Shown here piece by piece: positions 41,512-50,838 of a stretch of 64,000 bases of DNA (within the stretch, counting starts at the first letter, position 1; every line of letters begins with the position of its first letter). The position numbers were made by a program, and so were the translations under genes. This DNA is from Domibacillus aminovorans (GTDB lineage: Bacteria; Bacillota; Bacilli; Bacillales; Domibacillaceae). Where the stretch lies: NCBI RefSeq assembly GCF_001643235.1, contig NZ_LQWY01000014.1, forward strand, positions 1 through 64,000. Reading direction: 5' to 3'. Under the pieces are notes generated by a model. It was not told the origin of the DNA. It searched no databases and was given only the letters and a program-made list of their open reading frames with translations.

Positions 41512-41830
41512 TCACATCAACCTCCGAATCTATGGTCAAAAACGTTGTCACCATTAAATTACCAAAGGTGATGCGCCCTTCTTTCCCTGATGTATCGATT
41601 GGCAGAAGCGCCGGTGCAGGCAATCGTGCATCCGGTTGATCTTGCCACAAATATTGCCCGAGAATCATTTTTTCACCAAGCGCAATCGGATTCCGGGCCG
41701 CATCGTATAAATCGACCGTAAAGAAATCAAAGGATTCGTTATAATTAATTCCTAGAACAAATTGTTCCCCGGCCAACTGAATCTCAAATTCTTCAGGCAA
41801 ATAATCCTTTTCGATCGGGATATAAATCAT
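41498..41830 (-). CDS. baseplate plug-like protein (110 aa)
   Basis: The beta-rich protein (EEFEIQLAGEQFVLGINYNE, FFTVDLYDAARNPIALGEKM) is of the type found between LysM tail protein and hub in Bacillus myophages (plug/DUF6983 group). ATG has GGAGGG upstream, and its end overlaps the hub start. Function by position: closes or seals the hub. Confidence 0.72.
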   Translation of the reverse strand: MIYIPIEKDYLPEEFEIQLAGEQFVLGINYNESFDFFTVDLYDAARNPIALGEKMILGQYLWQDQPDARLPAPALLPIDTSGKEGRITFGNLMVTTFLTIDSEVDVIDES

Positions 41831-41833
41831 CTG

Positions 41834-42466
41834 TCAGTTCCCTCCTGTTGTTGATCCGGAGCTTGCACCCTGACCGATGCCATTTGTTGTTGAATACGCA
41901 TTCGATCCCTGCCCGATGGTGCCGACGCGTAACTTTACACCAACCGGGATTTTCGTTGGCGGGTATTTATTCCACTCTTGCAGCTGTTTCACAGTGGTGT
42001 TGTATTTCTTCGCTAAAGATGAATAGGTATCGCCCGCTTTGACAACGTGATACAGTTCTTTTGTTGCTTCAGGCTTTGTGTCAACCGGCTTTTTCTCTCC
42101 GGTGCTTTTCACTTTTTTCCACGGCGACGCTGCAAAGCGGACCGTTTGCAGCTTGATACTGATTTCAGACCCATTCGCGATGTTTGAATGCATATTCCCA
42201 TCGATGGAAAGAATGATCACCTGTTTGGCAATATTCCGCCCCACATACGTGAACACCGTCCCTTTTTTCATTTCGTCTTTTAAATACTGCTTGTCCCTCA
42301 CATAATTCGGGCCTAAAATATAGCCGGACAACGAAAAGTCATCCGGCTTGGTGATAATATGGTCCGTGTACGATTCACTTCGCTCAACGGGATAGGTGGT
42401 CGCTTCGATGGAGCTGGAATCCCCTTCTGATTCAATCGAAAGATTAATTGGTCCAAGTCTGGCCAT
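41834..42466 (-). CDS. LysM-containing tail protein (XkdP-like)
   Basis: ATG at 42466 (GGAGGGGGT upstream) gives 210 residues. The N-terminal part, MARLGPINLSIESEGDSSSI, KGTVFTYVGRNIAKQVIILS and NIANGSEISIKLQTVRFAAS, is the XkdP/YqbP-type virion domain. Residues about 140-185 form a LysM repeat (YHVVKAGDTYSSLAKKYNTT, VKQLQEWNKYPPTKIPVGVK) that binds peptidoglycan. A Gly/Ser-rich tail ends the protein. It lies between tape measure and plug, the position of gp53-like baseplate proteins. Confidence 0.87.
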   Translation of the reverse strand: MARLGPINLSIESEGDSSSIEATTYPVERSESYTDHIITKPDDFSLSGYILGPNYVRDKQYLKDEMKKGTVFTYVGRNIAKQVIILSIDGNMHSNIANGSEISIKLQTVRFAASPWKKVKSTGEKKPVDTKPEATKELYHVVKAGDTYSSLAKKYNTTVKQLQEWNKYPPTKIPVGVKLRVGTIGQGSNAYSTTNGIGQGASSGSTTGGN

Positions 42467-42467
42467 C

Positions 42468-45400
42468 TTATACCCCCTCCGGATTAAGCAGTAATGCCTG
42501 CAATTTTTTGTAATGCGCTTCAAGCTGACTTTCCACCTGTTGTTTAATGCTTTCGCTCACATTTCCACCTGCAGGTACCGTGATGTTTATTTCCGGACTA
42601 TACGTAAGGGTAATATTACGTGAACCAGCGCTATTTGTTGGACTGTACGATTCAGCGGGTAAATGATCACCTGCAGTAATGCCTACACCCATTGCAGACG
42701 CGGATTTTGAAAGTAAACTTAATCCTCTAGCTCGTCTTGCAGCACTGAGCGGGATAATGGCCTCTGGCCCAGCTTCACCGACAAGCCCCATGTGCGCTCT
42801 CGTCACGATGCCGCCGTTTGCATATTTCCGGGCGCCTGTCGGCCCCCATCCTCTTTTTCCATAAGGTAAATCACGCCGCCAATTCGTATTATTAAAGAAC
42901 GCCATGAGCTGGTCTATTCCGGATAAAATATTAGAATGTCCTTTTACCATGTAATTCTTAAAAGTTGACGGTATATATTGAAGCAAACCGCGTGCCGGCG
43001 TTCCATTTCTCATATTAATGTCATTAACAGCAGGACTTTGGAAGATTCTTTGATTCCCTTTGGATTCTCGATCAATCTGTGCAATGATCCCCTGTACTTG
43101 TGCCGGTGTTACCGCTTCATTCATTCGTTGAGCTGCCTGAATGATTGCGGGCCTCCACGCAGCCGCTCCACCCGTAACATTAGGAATAGCCCCGCTGTGA
43201 GCCTGTTCAGCAGGCATTTGTACACCTTTAAAATCCGCATGAACATGATCGGTATGCGGATTCAACCCTGTATATGGACGCCATGCGCCGCCAGAGCTTG
43301 AAATTCGTCTGTTATAAATAACATACTGAATATCTTTGACTTGCCGCATGAATTCAGCGATTTTAGACATAGTTTCATGCGAACCGCCAATATCAAAAGC
43401 GCGTCCGTATGCGTGCATACTTTTCACGTTTGAGTTCCCCACCACGCCTCGATCCGCAAATCCACCCATAAAACGCGTCGGCCCGAATCGGTCTTTGACC
43501 TGGTTATACCAGTATTCAACGTACTTCATCATGCCGCCCATACCAGCTCCGCGTCCGACTTTATGCGGATCTTTTTCCATACCGCTTGTATATCCTCCCG
43601 AAGAGAGTAACTTTCCTCCCACAAAGTTGACAGCCGCATCTTTAATCATTTTCAAAGCGCCAGATCCTACGTCTTTAAAAACACCTTTCATTTGAGGGAA
43701 CACGACGCCCAGTCCGGACCATACTTTATCCAAAAGACCGGATGGATTACCAAAGTAAGAAAAGACATCTACGCCAATATCTTTTACTTTTCCGGCAGCA
43801 TCTTTAATCCCGTCCCATGCACCGGATGCAGTATTTTTAATGGCATTTCCAGCTCCAGACATGAAATTTCCTACAGTAGTATTGCCCTGATTGTATGCTG
43901 GAATGGACCCTAGTACTTTACGTGTATTGGTTGCAGAGAGTACTTGCGTCCCTTTCGGAAGGTTCATGATCGTGTTTGTTGACGGACTTAATCCCATGTC
44001 TCCACGAGGAGTGCGATAAAGTTCCGGTCCTGCATTCGATCCTCGTCCGTCGCCCAGCACGGCGGGTCCTCCGGGATGATAATTGGTTCCGTTAGCATAC
44101 TGAGGAATTTTCCATTCTCCCATAATCGATTCAGCGCCTAGTTTGCCTAAAACCCACTTAACACCGTCCGTTACACCATCGATGATTTTCTTGATCCCTT
44201 TGAAAATATCAGTACCTAACGCTTTTACTCCGGCAGTCACATCTCCGGAAGCACTTTTAATACCAGCCCCAATTCTTTTCGGCAGGTCTTTGGCTCCTTT
44301 GACAATACCTTCCCACACTTTTCCAATATCGGACTTGAACAGACCGAATATTATTTTTGTTTCTTCCCTCATCGTTCCCCAGGCTGTTTTTACCGCTAAC
44401 TTGATACGACTAAGCATTCCCATAAAATTTCCATGAATGGCTAACCAGACCCCGTTAATGGCATTCTTGAATCCTTTCATGATGCTTTCGCCGATCCATT
44501 TCATGGCTGTAAAACCGTCAGAAACCGTACTTTTCACAACGTTCACGCTGGTTGTAAATGCGGAACGTATTCCAGTCCACATCCCGACGAATACGCCTTT
44601 AAACCCTTGTATAAAGAGCTTTCCAGCACTTAAAATACGCCCGAACATCAGTAAGTTAATGTAATTCCAAACAAATTGAATGGCTCCAAAAAAGACCTGT
44701 TTAATGCCTGCCCACATTAGTTTAAAATCTAATGTGAAAAGCCCTGTAAAGATTTTGACAATGCCCATAATCACTTTTAATGCGCCGTCGATCACACCCT
44801 TGATGTTGCCCCATACAGATTTAATCAACAGGAGCACCGCAGGCCACACAAATTTCATGACCTTCCAGATCACACCTAAAACTGTGCCAATCACCGTGCT
44901 AATGACGGTCCACACGTTTTTCCCTGCTTGCAGGATTTGCGTGCCATTTTCATCCCAAAACGCACGGAGTTGATCCAGTTTTTGTTTCCCGAACGTCACA
45001 ATGGTATCAAGCGCCTGCATGATGTACGGTTTTATGAATCCAAATACGCTAACAGCTGACGATTTAATCGTATTCCAGCCATTAATGACGCCCTCTTTAA
45101 ACTTATCCGAACGTGTCCACAGCAAATAAAACGCAACACCTAGACCAAGAACAACGCCAGAAACGAGAAGGACGGTACCCATCATGGCTCCCAGGCCTTG
45201 AACAAGCGGACCTATCACGAGCATAATCGAGGCAAATGCTGCTTTTAACCCCATAACCCAGCCTATCCCTGCCGCTAAAGGCGTGAGCATCAAAAGAGCC
45301 GTTGATGCCAAGTAGATAAACATTCCGCCAATTCTTGTAAACCACGGACTAATTTCATTCAGACGTTGAACAAATTCACCTACTTTGGTACCCACATTCA

Positions 45401-46754
45401 CAATCGTTGCAGCAATTTGTCCCCAAAATTCAACGAACGGTGCCACTGCCTTCGTCCAAGTTCCTTTAAAATTCTCCCAGGCAACACCGAGCGGCATTAA
45501 ACTGTCTTCCAAATCCTTTATTTGTTTATCTGTTTCTTTCTTTAAGTTGGCGAGTTCGGATGTAGCTTGTTTCGTGATGAGTTTATATCGCTGGTGAAAA
45601 TCTTTTACATATTGATCTAATTGAGGCTGCGTCATTTGAGTCATCGCCTGAATTTCAGAAGCGGCAGAAGGCCCCATCTTTTGGAGTTCAGCCATCATAG
45701 CATCACTCACGCCTCGTCCAGCCAATGTTTTTAAATTACTTGACCAATTACGGATAATGACGACTTGTTCTTGAAGATTTTTTGATAACTGGTCAGGATC
45801 TATTTTTGGCGTCGCTACATCTTGGAAAATACTCGCGAATAATTTAATTTCACTTATACGATCCGCGAGCGCGTCTTTGTAAATCTTGTTTATCAGGTCT
45901 TGCTCTGCTTTGACCTCTGCGGGATCAGGACCGAGCGCAGCATTCGCTACAACAGCTGTGAATGCAATCCAGGCAGCAGCCGCAAACATGAGGACCATTT
46001 GCTGGCGCATTACCCCTTGATTAATCAACGCGATTTGATCCGCTAAATCTTTCATACTCGCATTTGGACCAAGCATTTGAAGAGCCAAATTTGCCGCGTT
46101 CGCTTCACGGGCCATGCGCTCCATTCCGCTTGTAATACTAAGAAACGGTTTGTTCACACTGAGCATGACATTGCCCATGCGGTCGTAATTCTTGATGATT
46201 TTATCACTCTGACCGCTCATAGCGCTCATCGTGGCGATCTGTTGAATAAAGCCCTGTCTCATTGCCAAATTGCTGTTAATCATTTGATCAGAAGCTTTTT
46301 TATGCTCTTTCCCAAGCTTGCGAATGTCTTGCATAAAGTCATTGGTCGTTCCGCTGTAATGCCCCATCTGCGTGCTGAGTTTGAACACATCGCCTTCTAC
46401 ATCCGCCAACACCCGGCGATACTTATCCAAGTTGTTATGATTCTGTACCAACGAGCGACGCATGTCACCGCTCATACTGTTCCAGCTGTCCGCCATATGC
46501 CGCGCAGATCCGCCAGCTGTTTGAGCTAATTGGCGAATGACATCACTTTGCGCTCCTAATTGCCGGTTGACCACCTGTGTCTCGTCAATCAGACGTTGAT
46601 TCGAACGAATAATGTTGTTGTTTGCACTTGTTTGCGTTCTTTCGTACCCGCCGATCTGCCGCTGCAACTCTCGTAAATGACGCTGTGTTTCTGCAATCGG
46701 TGATGTATCGGCATGGATGCCAATATCAACTAGTAAATCACGAACAGATTCCAT
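42468..46754 (-). CDS. tape measure protein with peptidase-like and lytic transglycosylase domains
   Basis: The 1428-residue protein has a coiled N-terminal part (about 1-330) with RHLRELQRQIGGYERTQTSA. Several membrane-like helical stretches follow (about 250-275 and 470-560), then a region of repeated helices (600-900). Residues about 1090-1200 hold a DD-carboxypeptidase-like unit with SMHAYGRAFDIGGSHE and LNPHTDHVHADF, whose His and Asp residues fit zinc binding. Residues about 1230-1330 form an SLT transglycosylase with IDRESKGNQRIFQSPAVNDI (catalytic Glu) and TPARGLLQYIPSTF. It sets tail length and is ejected to cut peptidoglycan at infection. Confidence 0.92.
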   Translation of the reverse strand: MESVRDLLVDIGIHADTSPIAETQRHLRELQRQIGGYERTQTSANNNIIRSNQRLIDETQVVNRQLGAQSDVIRQLAQTAGGSARHMADSWNSMSGDMRRSLVQNHNNLDKYRRVLADVEGDVFKLSTQMGHYSGTTNDFMQDIRKLGKEHKKASDQMINSNLAMRQGFIQQIATMSAMSGQSDKIIKNYDRMGNVMLSVNKPFLSITSGMERMAREANAANLALQMLGPNASMKDLADQIALINQGVMRQQMVLMFAAAAWIAFTAVVANAALGPDPAEVKAEQDLINKIYKDALADRISEIKLFASIFQDVATPKIDPDQLSKNLQEQVVIIRNWSSNLKTLAGRGVSDAMMAELQKMGPSAASEIQAMTQMTQPQLDQYVKDFHQRYKLITKQATSELANLKKETDKQIKDLEDSLMPLGVAWENFKGTWTKAVAPFVEFWGQIAATIVNVGTKVGEFVQRLNEISPWFTRIGGMFIYLASTALLMLTPLAAGIGWVMGLKAAFASIMLVIGPLVQGLGAMMGTVLLVSGVVLGLGVAFYLLWTRSDKFKEGVINGWNTIKSSAVSVFGFIKPYIMQALDTIVTFGKQKLDQLRAFWDENGTQILQAGKNVWTVISTVIGTVLGVIWKVMKFVWPAVLLLIKSVWGNIKGVIDGALKVIMGIVKIFTGLFTLDFKLMWAGIKQVFFGAIQFVWNYINLLMFGRILSAGKLFIQGFKGVFVGMWTGIRSAFTTSVNVVKSTVSDGFTAMKWIGESIMKGFKNAINGVWLAIHGNFMGMLSRIKLAVKTAWGTMREETKIIFGLFKSDIGKVWEGIVKGAKDLPKRIGAGIKSASGDVTAGVKALGTDIFKGIKKIIDGVTDGVKWVLGKLGAESIMGEWKIPQYANGTNYHPGGPAVLGDGRGSNAGPELYRTPRGDMGLSPSTNTIMNLPKGTQVLSATNTRKVLGSIPAYNQGNTTVGNFMSGAGNAIKNTASGAWDGIKDAAGKVKDIGVDVFSYFGNPSGLLDKVWSGLGVVFPQMKGVFKDVGSGALKMIKDAAVNFVGGKLLSSGGYTSGMEKDPHKVGRGAGMGGMMKYVEYWYNQVKDRFGPTRFMGGFADRGVVGNSNVKSMHAYGRAFDIGGSHETMSKIAEFMRQVKDIQYVIYNRRISSSGGAWRPYTGLNPHTDHVHADFKGVQMPAEQAHSGAIPNVTGGAAAWRPAIIQAAQRMNEAVTPAQVQGIIAQIDRESKGNQRIFQSPAVNDINMRNGTPARGLLQYIPSTFKNYMVKGHSNILSGIDQLMAFFNNTNWRRDLPYGKRGWGPTGARKYANGGIVTRAHMGLVGEAGPEAIIPLSAARRARGLSLLSKSASAMGVGITAGDHLPAESYSPTNSAGSRNITLTYSPEINITVPAGGNVSESIKQQVESQLEAHYKKLQALLLNPEGV

Positions 46755-46775
46755 CCTCTCCCCCCTTTCGTCTGT

Positions 46776-46977
46776 TTATTTTTTGTTGATCGCTTTCTTT
46801 TCCATCTCGATTTTAATGTCGTACGCTGCATTGACTTTATCCAATTGATAGCGGGAGAGCTGTTCCGCTTCTGCATAAGAAAGGCCACGCTCTAAAATAG
46901 GGCGATAGAAAAACCATTCCTCATTCACTTCTTTTTTCAGAATTGCCTTTGTTTTACTGCCGTTTTCACTCTCGAAG
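46776..46977 (-). CDS. tail assembly chaperone frameshift extension
   Basis: After the chaperone ORF a second frame encodes NEEWFFYRPILERGLSYAEA and EQLSRYQLDKVNAAYDIKIE, ending KKAINKK at 46776. There is no ribosome site before the possible GTG at 46928. The frame is open upstream to a TGA about 46990, so it overlaps the end of the chaperone by about 24 bases. This is the layout of tail-chaperone frameshift products (gpG-gpGT). Relative to the first frame it needs a +1 (or -2) shift; the likely +1 site is TTT-C at about 46980-46977. The fused protein would assist tape-measure assembly. Confidence 0.65.
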
Positions 46978-47250
46978 AAAGGCGGCAGCCTCTTTCATGA
47001 GTTCATCAAACCCATCATGTCCCTCGATGCCTTTTGCTTCATTCCCGTCAAAGTACTCCCAGTTTACTTTTGGTGAAACAATGACGTGTTTCATTAGTTC
47101 CTCATAAAATTTTTCCGTCGAAAATTTCCCTTCACCTGTCTGAACACGATCCTGAATTCTTGTCGCTTCACGGTGTCCTGGGTGTTGTAATGTGTATTCT
47201 GTGCCTTCTACTTCAACGATTTTTTGGGTACCTAATTTAGTTGTCATTTT
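46966..47250 (-). CDS. tail assembly chaperone (XkdN-like)
   Basis: ATG at 47250 has AAAGGAGAG upstream, giving 94 residues. LGTQKIVEVEGTEYTLQHPG and YEELMKHVIVSPKVNWEYFD are typical of phage tail assembly chaperones (XkdN class). DGFDELMKEAAAFLRE ends the protein. It lies between tube protein and tape measure as expected. See the frameshift extension. An upstream in-frame extension to 47343 has no ribosome site and is not used. Confidence 0.82.
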   Translation of the reverse strand, partial: KMTTKLGTQKIVEVEGTEYTLQHPGHREATRIQDRVQTGEGKFSTEKFYEELMKHVIVSPKVNWEYFDGNEAKGIEGHDGFDELMKEAAAFLRE

Positions 47251-47349
47251 AAAAATCTCTCCTTTTGTGTGTAAAAATAAAGAAGCAGCCCGAGTGGACC
47301 GCTTCGTGGTATTATTTGGTTTCTTGCGTTTACCTGGCTGCATATTCTA

Positions 47350-47742
47350 TCACTCTGACGTGTAATCGAAAACCTTGACTTCATATTCACGCCCGCTGGC
47401 TTCATCGCCATATTCCTTGCCAGCCGTTTTCTTGATTCGTGCCCGCGTGCCGCCCGTTACTTCTTTTGGCGTTCCTGAATAGTTATTCCAGATAGGGAAT
47501 TCTGTACGATTTTTAGCCAACGCTTCCACATATGCCACATGAGGTGATGTTTGCGATAACGTGAACGTGATCGTCCCTAATGGGTTATTGGATTCGGACA
47601 CAATAACCTCACCTTGCGCATCCACTTTCTCAGAGAAAAAATCTTCATCCTTTTCTGAATTGACCATTGTACCTTCTTCAAACCCTGTTATGATTCGTGA
47701 TCCTACTGTTAATACACAAAGATCCGCATTATATGATCCCAT
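47350..47742 (-). CDS. tail tube protein (DUF3277 type)
   Basis: The 130-residue protein contains YNADLCVLTVGSRIITGFEE, EVIVSESNNPLGTITFTLSQ and EFPIWNNYSGTPKEVTGGTR, and fits the DUF3277 family of myophage tube proteins. It follows the sheath gene directly; GGAGGGA lies seven bases before the ATG. It polymerises to the inner tube of the contractile tail. Confidence 0.83.
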   Translation of the reverse strand: MGSYNADLCVLTVGSRIITGFEEGTMVNSEKDEDFFSEKVDAQGEVIVSESNNPLGTITFTLSQTSPHVAYVEALAKNRTEFPIWNNYSGTPKEVTGGTRARIKKTAGKEYGDEASGREYEVKVFDYTSE

Positions 47743-47757
47743 TGATTAGTCCCTCCT

Positions 47758-48768
47758 TTATTTAATGACTTCGCCTGTGATATTGGCTTCATGAATGGCT
47801 CCTGCCAACTCAAAAGAAAAGCCCAAACCGTTATAAATACGCGCCCCACGTTCTGCCGCTTGTACTTCAGTACGTGACAAAGTAGACGTGGAATAAATCG
47901 GATTTTTCGCATCATCTTCTGCAATAATCCCTTGACGATGGCCCAGTTTAAGTGCTGTTTTCGTTGCTGAATCCAGCGTAGCAATCCCACGATGATCAAA
48001 CGGCAGTTTTTTGTTTTGGATATACGTGTTTTGTACATTCTTTTCAATTTCTGTGATCACCCATGACAGACCATGCACGACATCGATGTATTCACCGGAT
48101 ACCACTTTTCCCTCAGACGTTTGAGCAATGCCCATCTTACGGACATAACAGATCGCCCCGTCTGCATGGATCGTATTCATTTCATCGTCCAGCATTTCAG
48201 TTGGCGTGATGCCTTTCAGCGTTTTAAATTTCCACGTAAGCGACCCGACCTCTTGTGAACCGAGCGCACCGACAAGCGCCGCATCAATGCCTTCATCCGG
48301 CACATGATACGTATTGATTGTGTATTTATATGATTTCGCTTTAATGGTTGCACGGTCAGCTTGGAGCTTTGTACGCATGGAGAACATTTTGAATTTTTTC
48401 AGTTCAATGAAATCAGCTACTTTGATTTGCTCCGCGATCACTTCATCGGATACAACCGCAAAATACCAATCCTCATCGTAATATTTCGTAACCGCATCGA
48501 CTGCTGTTTTTGGCGCTGGTGCGACCGCTGCGGTGTCATACGTAGCAATGGCAATTACCGCTGGCGGCTGTTCCTGATTAAAGATGGCGAATGCTTTTTT
48601 GTACACGGATGTTGATTCAATATAATCAACCTTCACCGCTTCAATCGAGCTATAATTTTTAAGCGAGCTTGTCCCTGTTTTTTGCGCAAGGATGAGCGGC
48701 TTGCCTAAACCCGTTAAACCCAGTGGCTTCCGTAAATTAATGGTGACTTTGACGTCTTTCATGGTCAT
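47758..48768 (-). CDS. tail sheath protein (DUF3383 type)
   Basis: The 336-residue protein has MTMKDVKVTINLRKPLGLTG, VYKKAFAIFNQEQPPAVIAI and YYDEDWYFAVVSDEVIAEQI. It ends GLGFSFELAGAIHEANIT. It fits DUF3383 sheath-like proteins, shorter than PBSX XkdK (about 466 residues). Its presence shows the tail is contractile. AGGAGGG lies six bases before the ATG and overlaps the upstream stop. Confidence 0.85.
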   Translation of the reverse strand: MTMKDVKVTINLRKPLGLTGLGKPLILAQKTGTSSLKNYSSIEAVKVDYIESTSVYKKAFAIFNQEQPPAVIAIATYDTAAVAPAPKTAVDAVTKYYDEDWYFAVVSDEVIAEQIKVADFIELKKFKMFSMRTKLQADRATIKAKSYKYTINTYHVPDEGIDAALVGALGSQEVGSLTWKFKTLKGITPTEMLDDEMNTIHADGAICYVRKMGIAQTSEGKVVSGEYIDVVHGLSWVITEIEKNVQNTYIQNKKLPFDHRGIATLDSATKTALKLGHRQGIIAEDDAKNPIYSTSTLSRTEVQAAERGARIYNGLGFSFELAGAIHEANITGEVIK

Positions 48769-49260
48769 TTAATTTCCCTCCTGTTGGATGTTCGCTTTTT
48801 CGATCCATTCCATTTCACGGTCGATGTGATGCTTCGAACGTACCTGGACATCAAACCCGTGTTTATATTCATAATGATTCACAATATGCGTCGTTCGATT
48901 TTCCACGTTTCCAAGACGGTGAACCGCTGTCCCTTCATCAATGAAATAAAGAGCGCCCGCAAATTGAAACCAGCCATGAGCCAGCACAGCCAGTTCTCTC
49001 GATAAATCTTCATCAACATGGAAAAAGCTGAATGAGATGGACATCAAAGGCTGCGTCGTCAAACGTTCATATACGGACTCTCCTTCTGTATATTGCGTCA
49101 CGTTTCCCCGGCCTCGTCCTTTGATATGCGGTGACGTGACCTTGTATTGCCCGTATGGGAGCGGCGGCTGTTTAGCGCCCTGTTGGTCTGCCTTGACGAT
49201 TAAAACGCCTGCGTGAACCGACAGGACCTCAATCATGGCTTTCACATCATTTGTTTTCAT
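48769..49260 (-). CDS. phage neck/tail terminator protein, LIC_12616-like
   Basis: ATG at 49260 has AAGGTGG upstream and overlaps the previous gene by 14 bases; 163 residues. GVLIVKADQQGAKQPPLPYG, QYKVTSPHIKGRGRGNVTQY and ERLTTQPLMSISFSFFHVDE fit the LIC_12616 family of tail-completion proteins. It should cap the tail tube at the head end. It is followed without gap by the sheath gene. Confidence 0.75.
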   Translation of the reverse strand: MKTNDVKAMIEVLSVHAGVLIVKADQQGAKQPPLPYGQYKVTSPHIKGRGRGNVTQYTEGESVYERLTTQPLMSISFSFFHVDEDLSRELAVLAHGWFQFAGALYFIDEGTAVHRLGNVENRTTHIVNHYEYKHGFDVQVRSKHHIDREMEWIEKANIQQEGN

Positions 49261-49618
49261 TGCCAACCCACCTTGCCACGTACATTTTCACATCCGTATA
49301 ATCGGTAAAATCATCGAATTCCTGGATCGTATAGCGGATACCCTTATATACAATGGTCTGTCCTAGCTTTAGATAGACCAATGTGAGCAACTTCCGATCT
49401 TTGGTCGAATACGTACCTGCTTCAGAATAATGAAGTTCATCTTTACCGGAACCATTCTGACTGAAAGGAAGTAAAACCCCTGTCACATCCGCTGGATACG
49501 TTGTACTGTCGATCCAATCCCCATTAGAAGCATAAGAACCGCCAGCCGCTTCCACGTCTGCTTTAAAGATCACGCCAAATGAGTGAATCATCGATGCGAA
49601 ACTTATTTTTTCAGGCAC
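49247..49618 (-). CDS. head-tail closure protein (YqbH-like)
   Basis: The 123-residue protein has FASMIHSFGVIFKADVEAAG, DVTGVLLPFSQNGSGKDELH and YTIQEFDDFTDYTDVKMYVA. Start GTG with AAGGTGG upstream. The size and beta-rich pattern match the head-closure (stopper) class in the skin/PBSX gene order. It is placed between connector and tail terminator. Family assignment by order rather than a strong motif. Confidence 0.72.
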   Translation of the reverse strand: MPEKISFASMIHSFGVIFKADVEAAGGSYASNGDWIDSTTYPADVTGVLLPFSQNGSGKDELHYSEAGTYSTKDRKLLTLVYLKLGQTIVYKGIRYTIQEFDDFTDYTDVKMYVARWVGNENK

Positions 49619-49642
49619 TTTTTAACACCACCTTTTTCAACA

Positions 49643-50005
49643 TTAAAAAAAGACCACTTTATTGTGATCTGTTGATACTGTATATTCATTTACCATGCGT
49701 TCGTACTCCTGTCCGTAAACCGTGACAGACAAACCGCTCAATCCCGTTTCGCTTTTATACGTCCGTTCAAGCACGTCCAGCTTTTCTTTCACCACTTCCT
49801 GTGGTTTTAAAGTGGCCAGATGAATCGATAAATAACGGGTGAGTTTTTCTTTGTATACGTCTGCCTGGTATTTTTCCAGCAATTCAAGCCCGTCCACTTC
49901 CAATGATGCATCCGCAATAATAAGATTAAGCTGTGCATCCGGTACGGCCGCAAGATGGGAAACAGTCCCTTTCACGTTCTCAATCGTTGTATAAGGTGCG
50001 GACAT
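49643..50005 (-). CDS. head-tail connector protein (YqbG/DUF3199-like)
   Basis: The 120-residue, mainly helical protein begins TTIENVKGTVSHLAAVPDAQ. It continues LNLIIADASLEVDGLELLEK and DVYKEKLTRYLSIHLATLKP, the pattern of gp6/gp15-type connectors. ATG has GAGGAGGTG upstream. It forms the ring below the portal. Confidence 0.78.
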   Translation of the reverse strand: MSAPYTTIENVKGTVSHLAAVPDAQLNLIIADASLEVDGLELLEKYQADVYKEKLTRYLSIHLATLKPQEVVKEKLDVLERTYKSETGLSGLSVTVYGQEYERMVNEYTVSTDHNKVVFF

Positions 50006-50007
50006 GC

Positions 50008-50253
50008 TTACACCTCCTCGGACACAAGGGCATTTTTAACATCGTCCGAGCCGATTTCCTGCGCTTTTCGCTGCTTCTTAGGTTGATCTGCTTTCACGAT
50101 TTCAATTTCCTTGCTGTCGATCAAGCTTTGATTATTCGGGTATTTAGCAGCTTGAAGAAATGCTTTTGCATCATCAGGGCTTAAACGAGTTAAACCCGGA
50201 AACAGCACGGCACCGATATGATGGACACTGTTCCCTTTGTTTTGTACGAGCAT
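50008..50253 (-). CDS. small phage head/neck protein (81 aa)
   Basis: ATG at 50253 with AAGGAGGTGAG upstream is preferred over a longer reading from 50295. The protein contains NKGNSVHHIGAVLFPGLTRL and DDAKAFLQAAKYPNNQSLID and a charged tail. No family recognised; such small proteins in this slot have been found in head-neck regions of related prophages. It overlaps the next gene's junction closely, consistent with the structural operon. Confidence 0.68.
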   Translation of the reverse strand: MLVQNKGNSVHHIGAVLFPGLTRLSPDDAKAFLQAAKYPNNQSLIDSKEIEIVKADQPKKQRKAQEIGSDDVKNALVSEEV

Positions 50254-50266
50254 GATCTCACCTCCT

Positions 50267-50782
50267 TCATTCCACCTCGTGACGGATAGAACCAACTAGC
50301 CGACCTGTGTCAACAAGCGGATTTGATGATCCTTTACGTTCGGTGGTCATGCTGCTGTTTGCCGGATCGCGCAGATCGCGCAGTTTCTTTTGGATCAAAC
50401 CGGCCATTTCAAGACCGATCATATCGGCGAATATGTCTGGATTAAGGTTTCCGTCCAGGACATCAGGCATCAATGATTCCATTTTATCAGCTATATCATC
50501 CGCGTTTTCATCATATCCACTGCGAAGAAAAGAACGTTCTGGAATGACAATTTCGGTTGTTTCCTTTTTCAAAGGGAACCCTTGATACGCAAACCATGCC
50601 CGCATTTTATCCGTCACTTGAATTTTCGTTCCGTATTCATGGACGCGGGCAATCGTTACCATTTCAGCATCATCCGAACCAAAGACACCCACTTTGATTT
50701 TTTTGTTATTTAACGCTGCTAGATTATCCGCTAACGCATCCAGCTCGCTCAAACTTCTGATCGTTCTTCTCGATCTAGCCAT
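50267..50782 (-). CDS. phage tail completion / HK97-gp10-like protein
   Basis: The 171-residue protein contains LNNKKIKVGVFGSDDAEMVT, IARVHEYGTKIQVTDKMRAW and ERSFLRSGYDENADDIADKM. RVHEYG plus I-PERSFLR and LVDTGRLVGSIRHEV near the end are hallmarks of virion morphogenesis proteins of the gp10/Mu-gpG type. It joins head and tail. Its early place, before the connector genes, is slightly unusual. Confidence 0.78.
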   Translation of the reverse strand: MARSRRTIRSLSELDALADNLAALNNKKIKVGVFGSDDAEMVTIARVHEYGTKIQVTDKMRAWFAYQGFPLKKETTEIVIPERSFLRSGYDENADDIADKMESLMPDVLDGNLNPDIFADMIGLEMAGLIQKKLRDLRDPANSSMTTERKGSSNPLVDTGRLVGSIRHEVE

Positions 50783-50838
50783 CTTTCATCACCTCATCAG
50801 GTGGCTTTTAAACGTTCTTTTTTCCGCCAGTGTCACGC

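Noticed and set aside
42468-46754. Separate gene for the C-terminal lysozyme part of the tape measure
   Set aside because: The frame is continuous with no internal ribosome site, so the domains belong to one protein.
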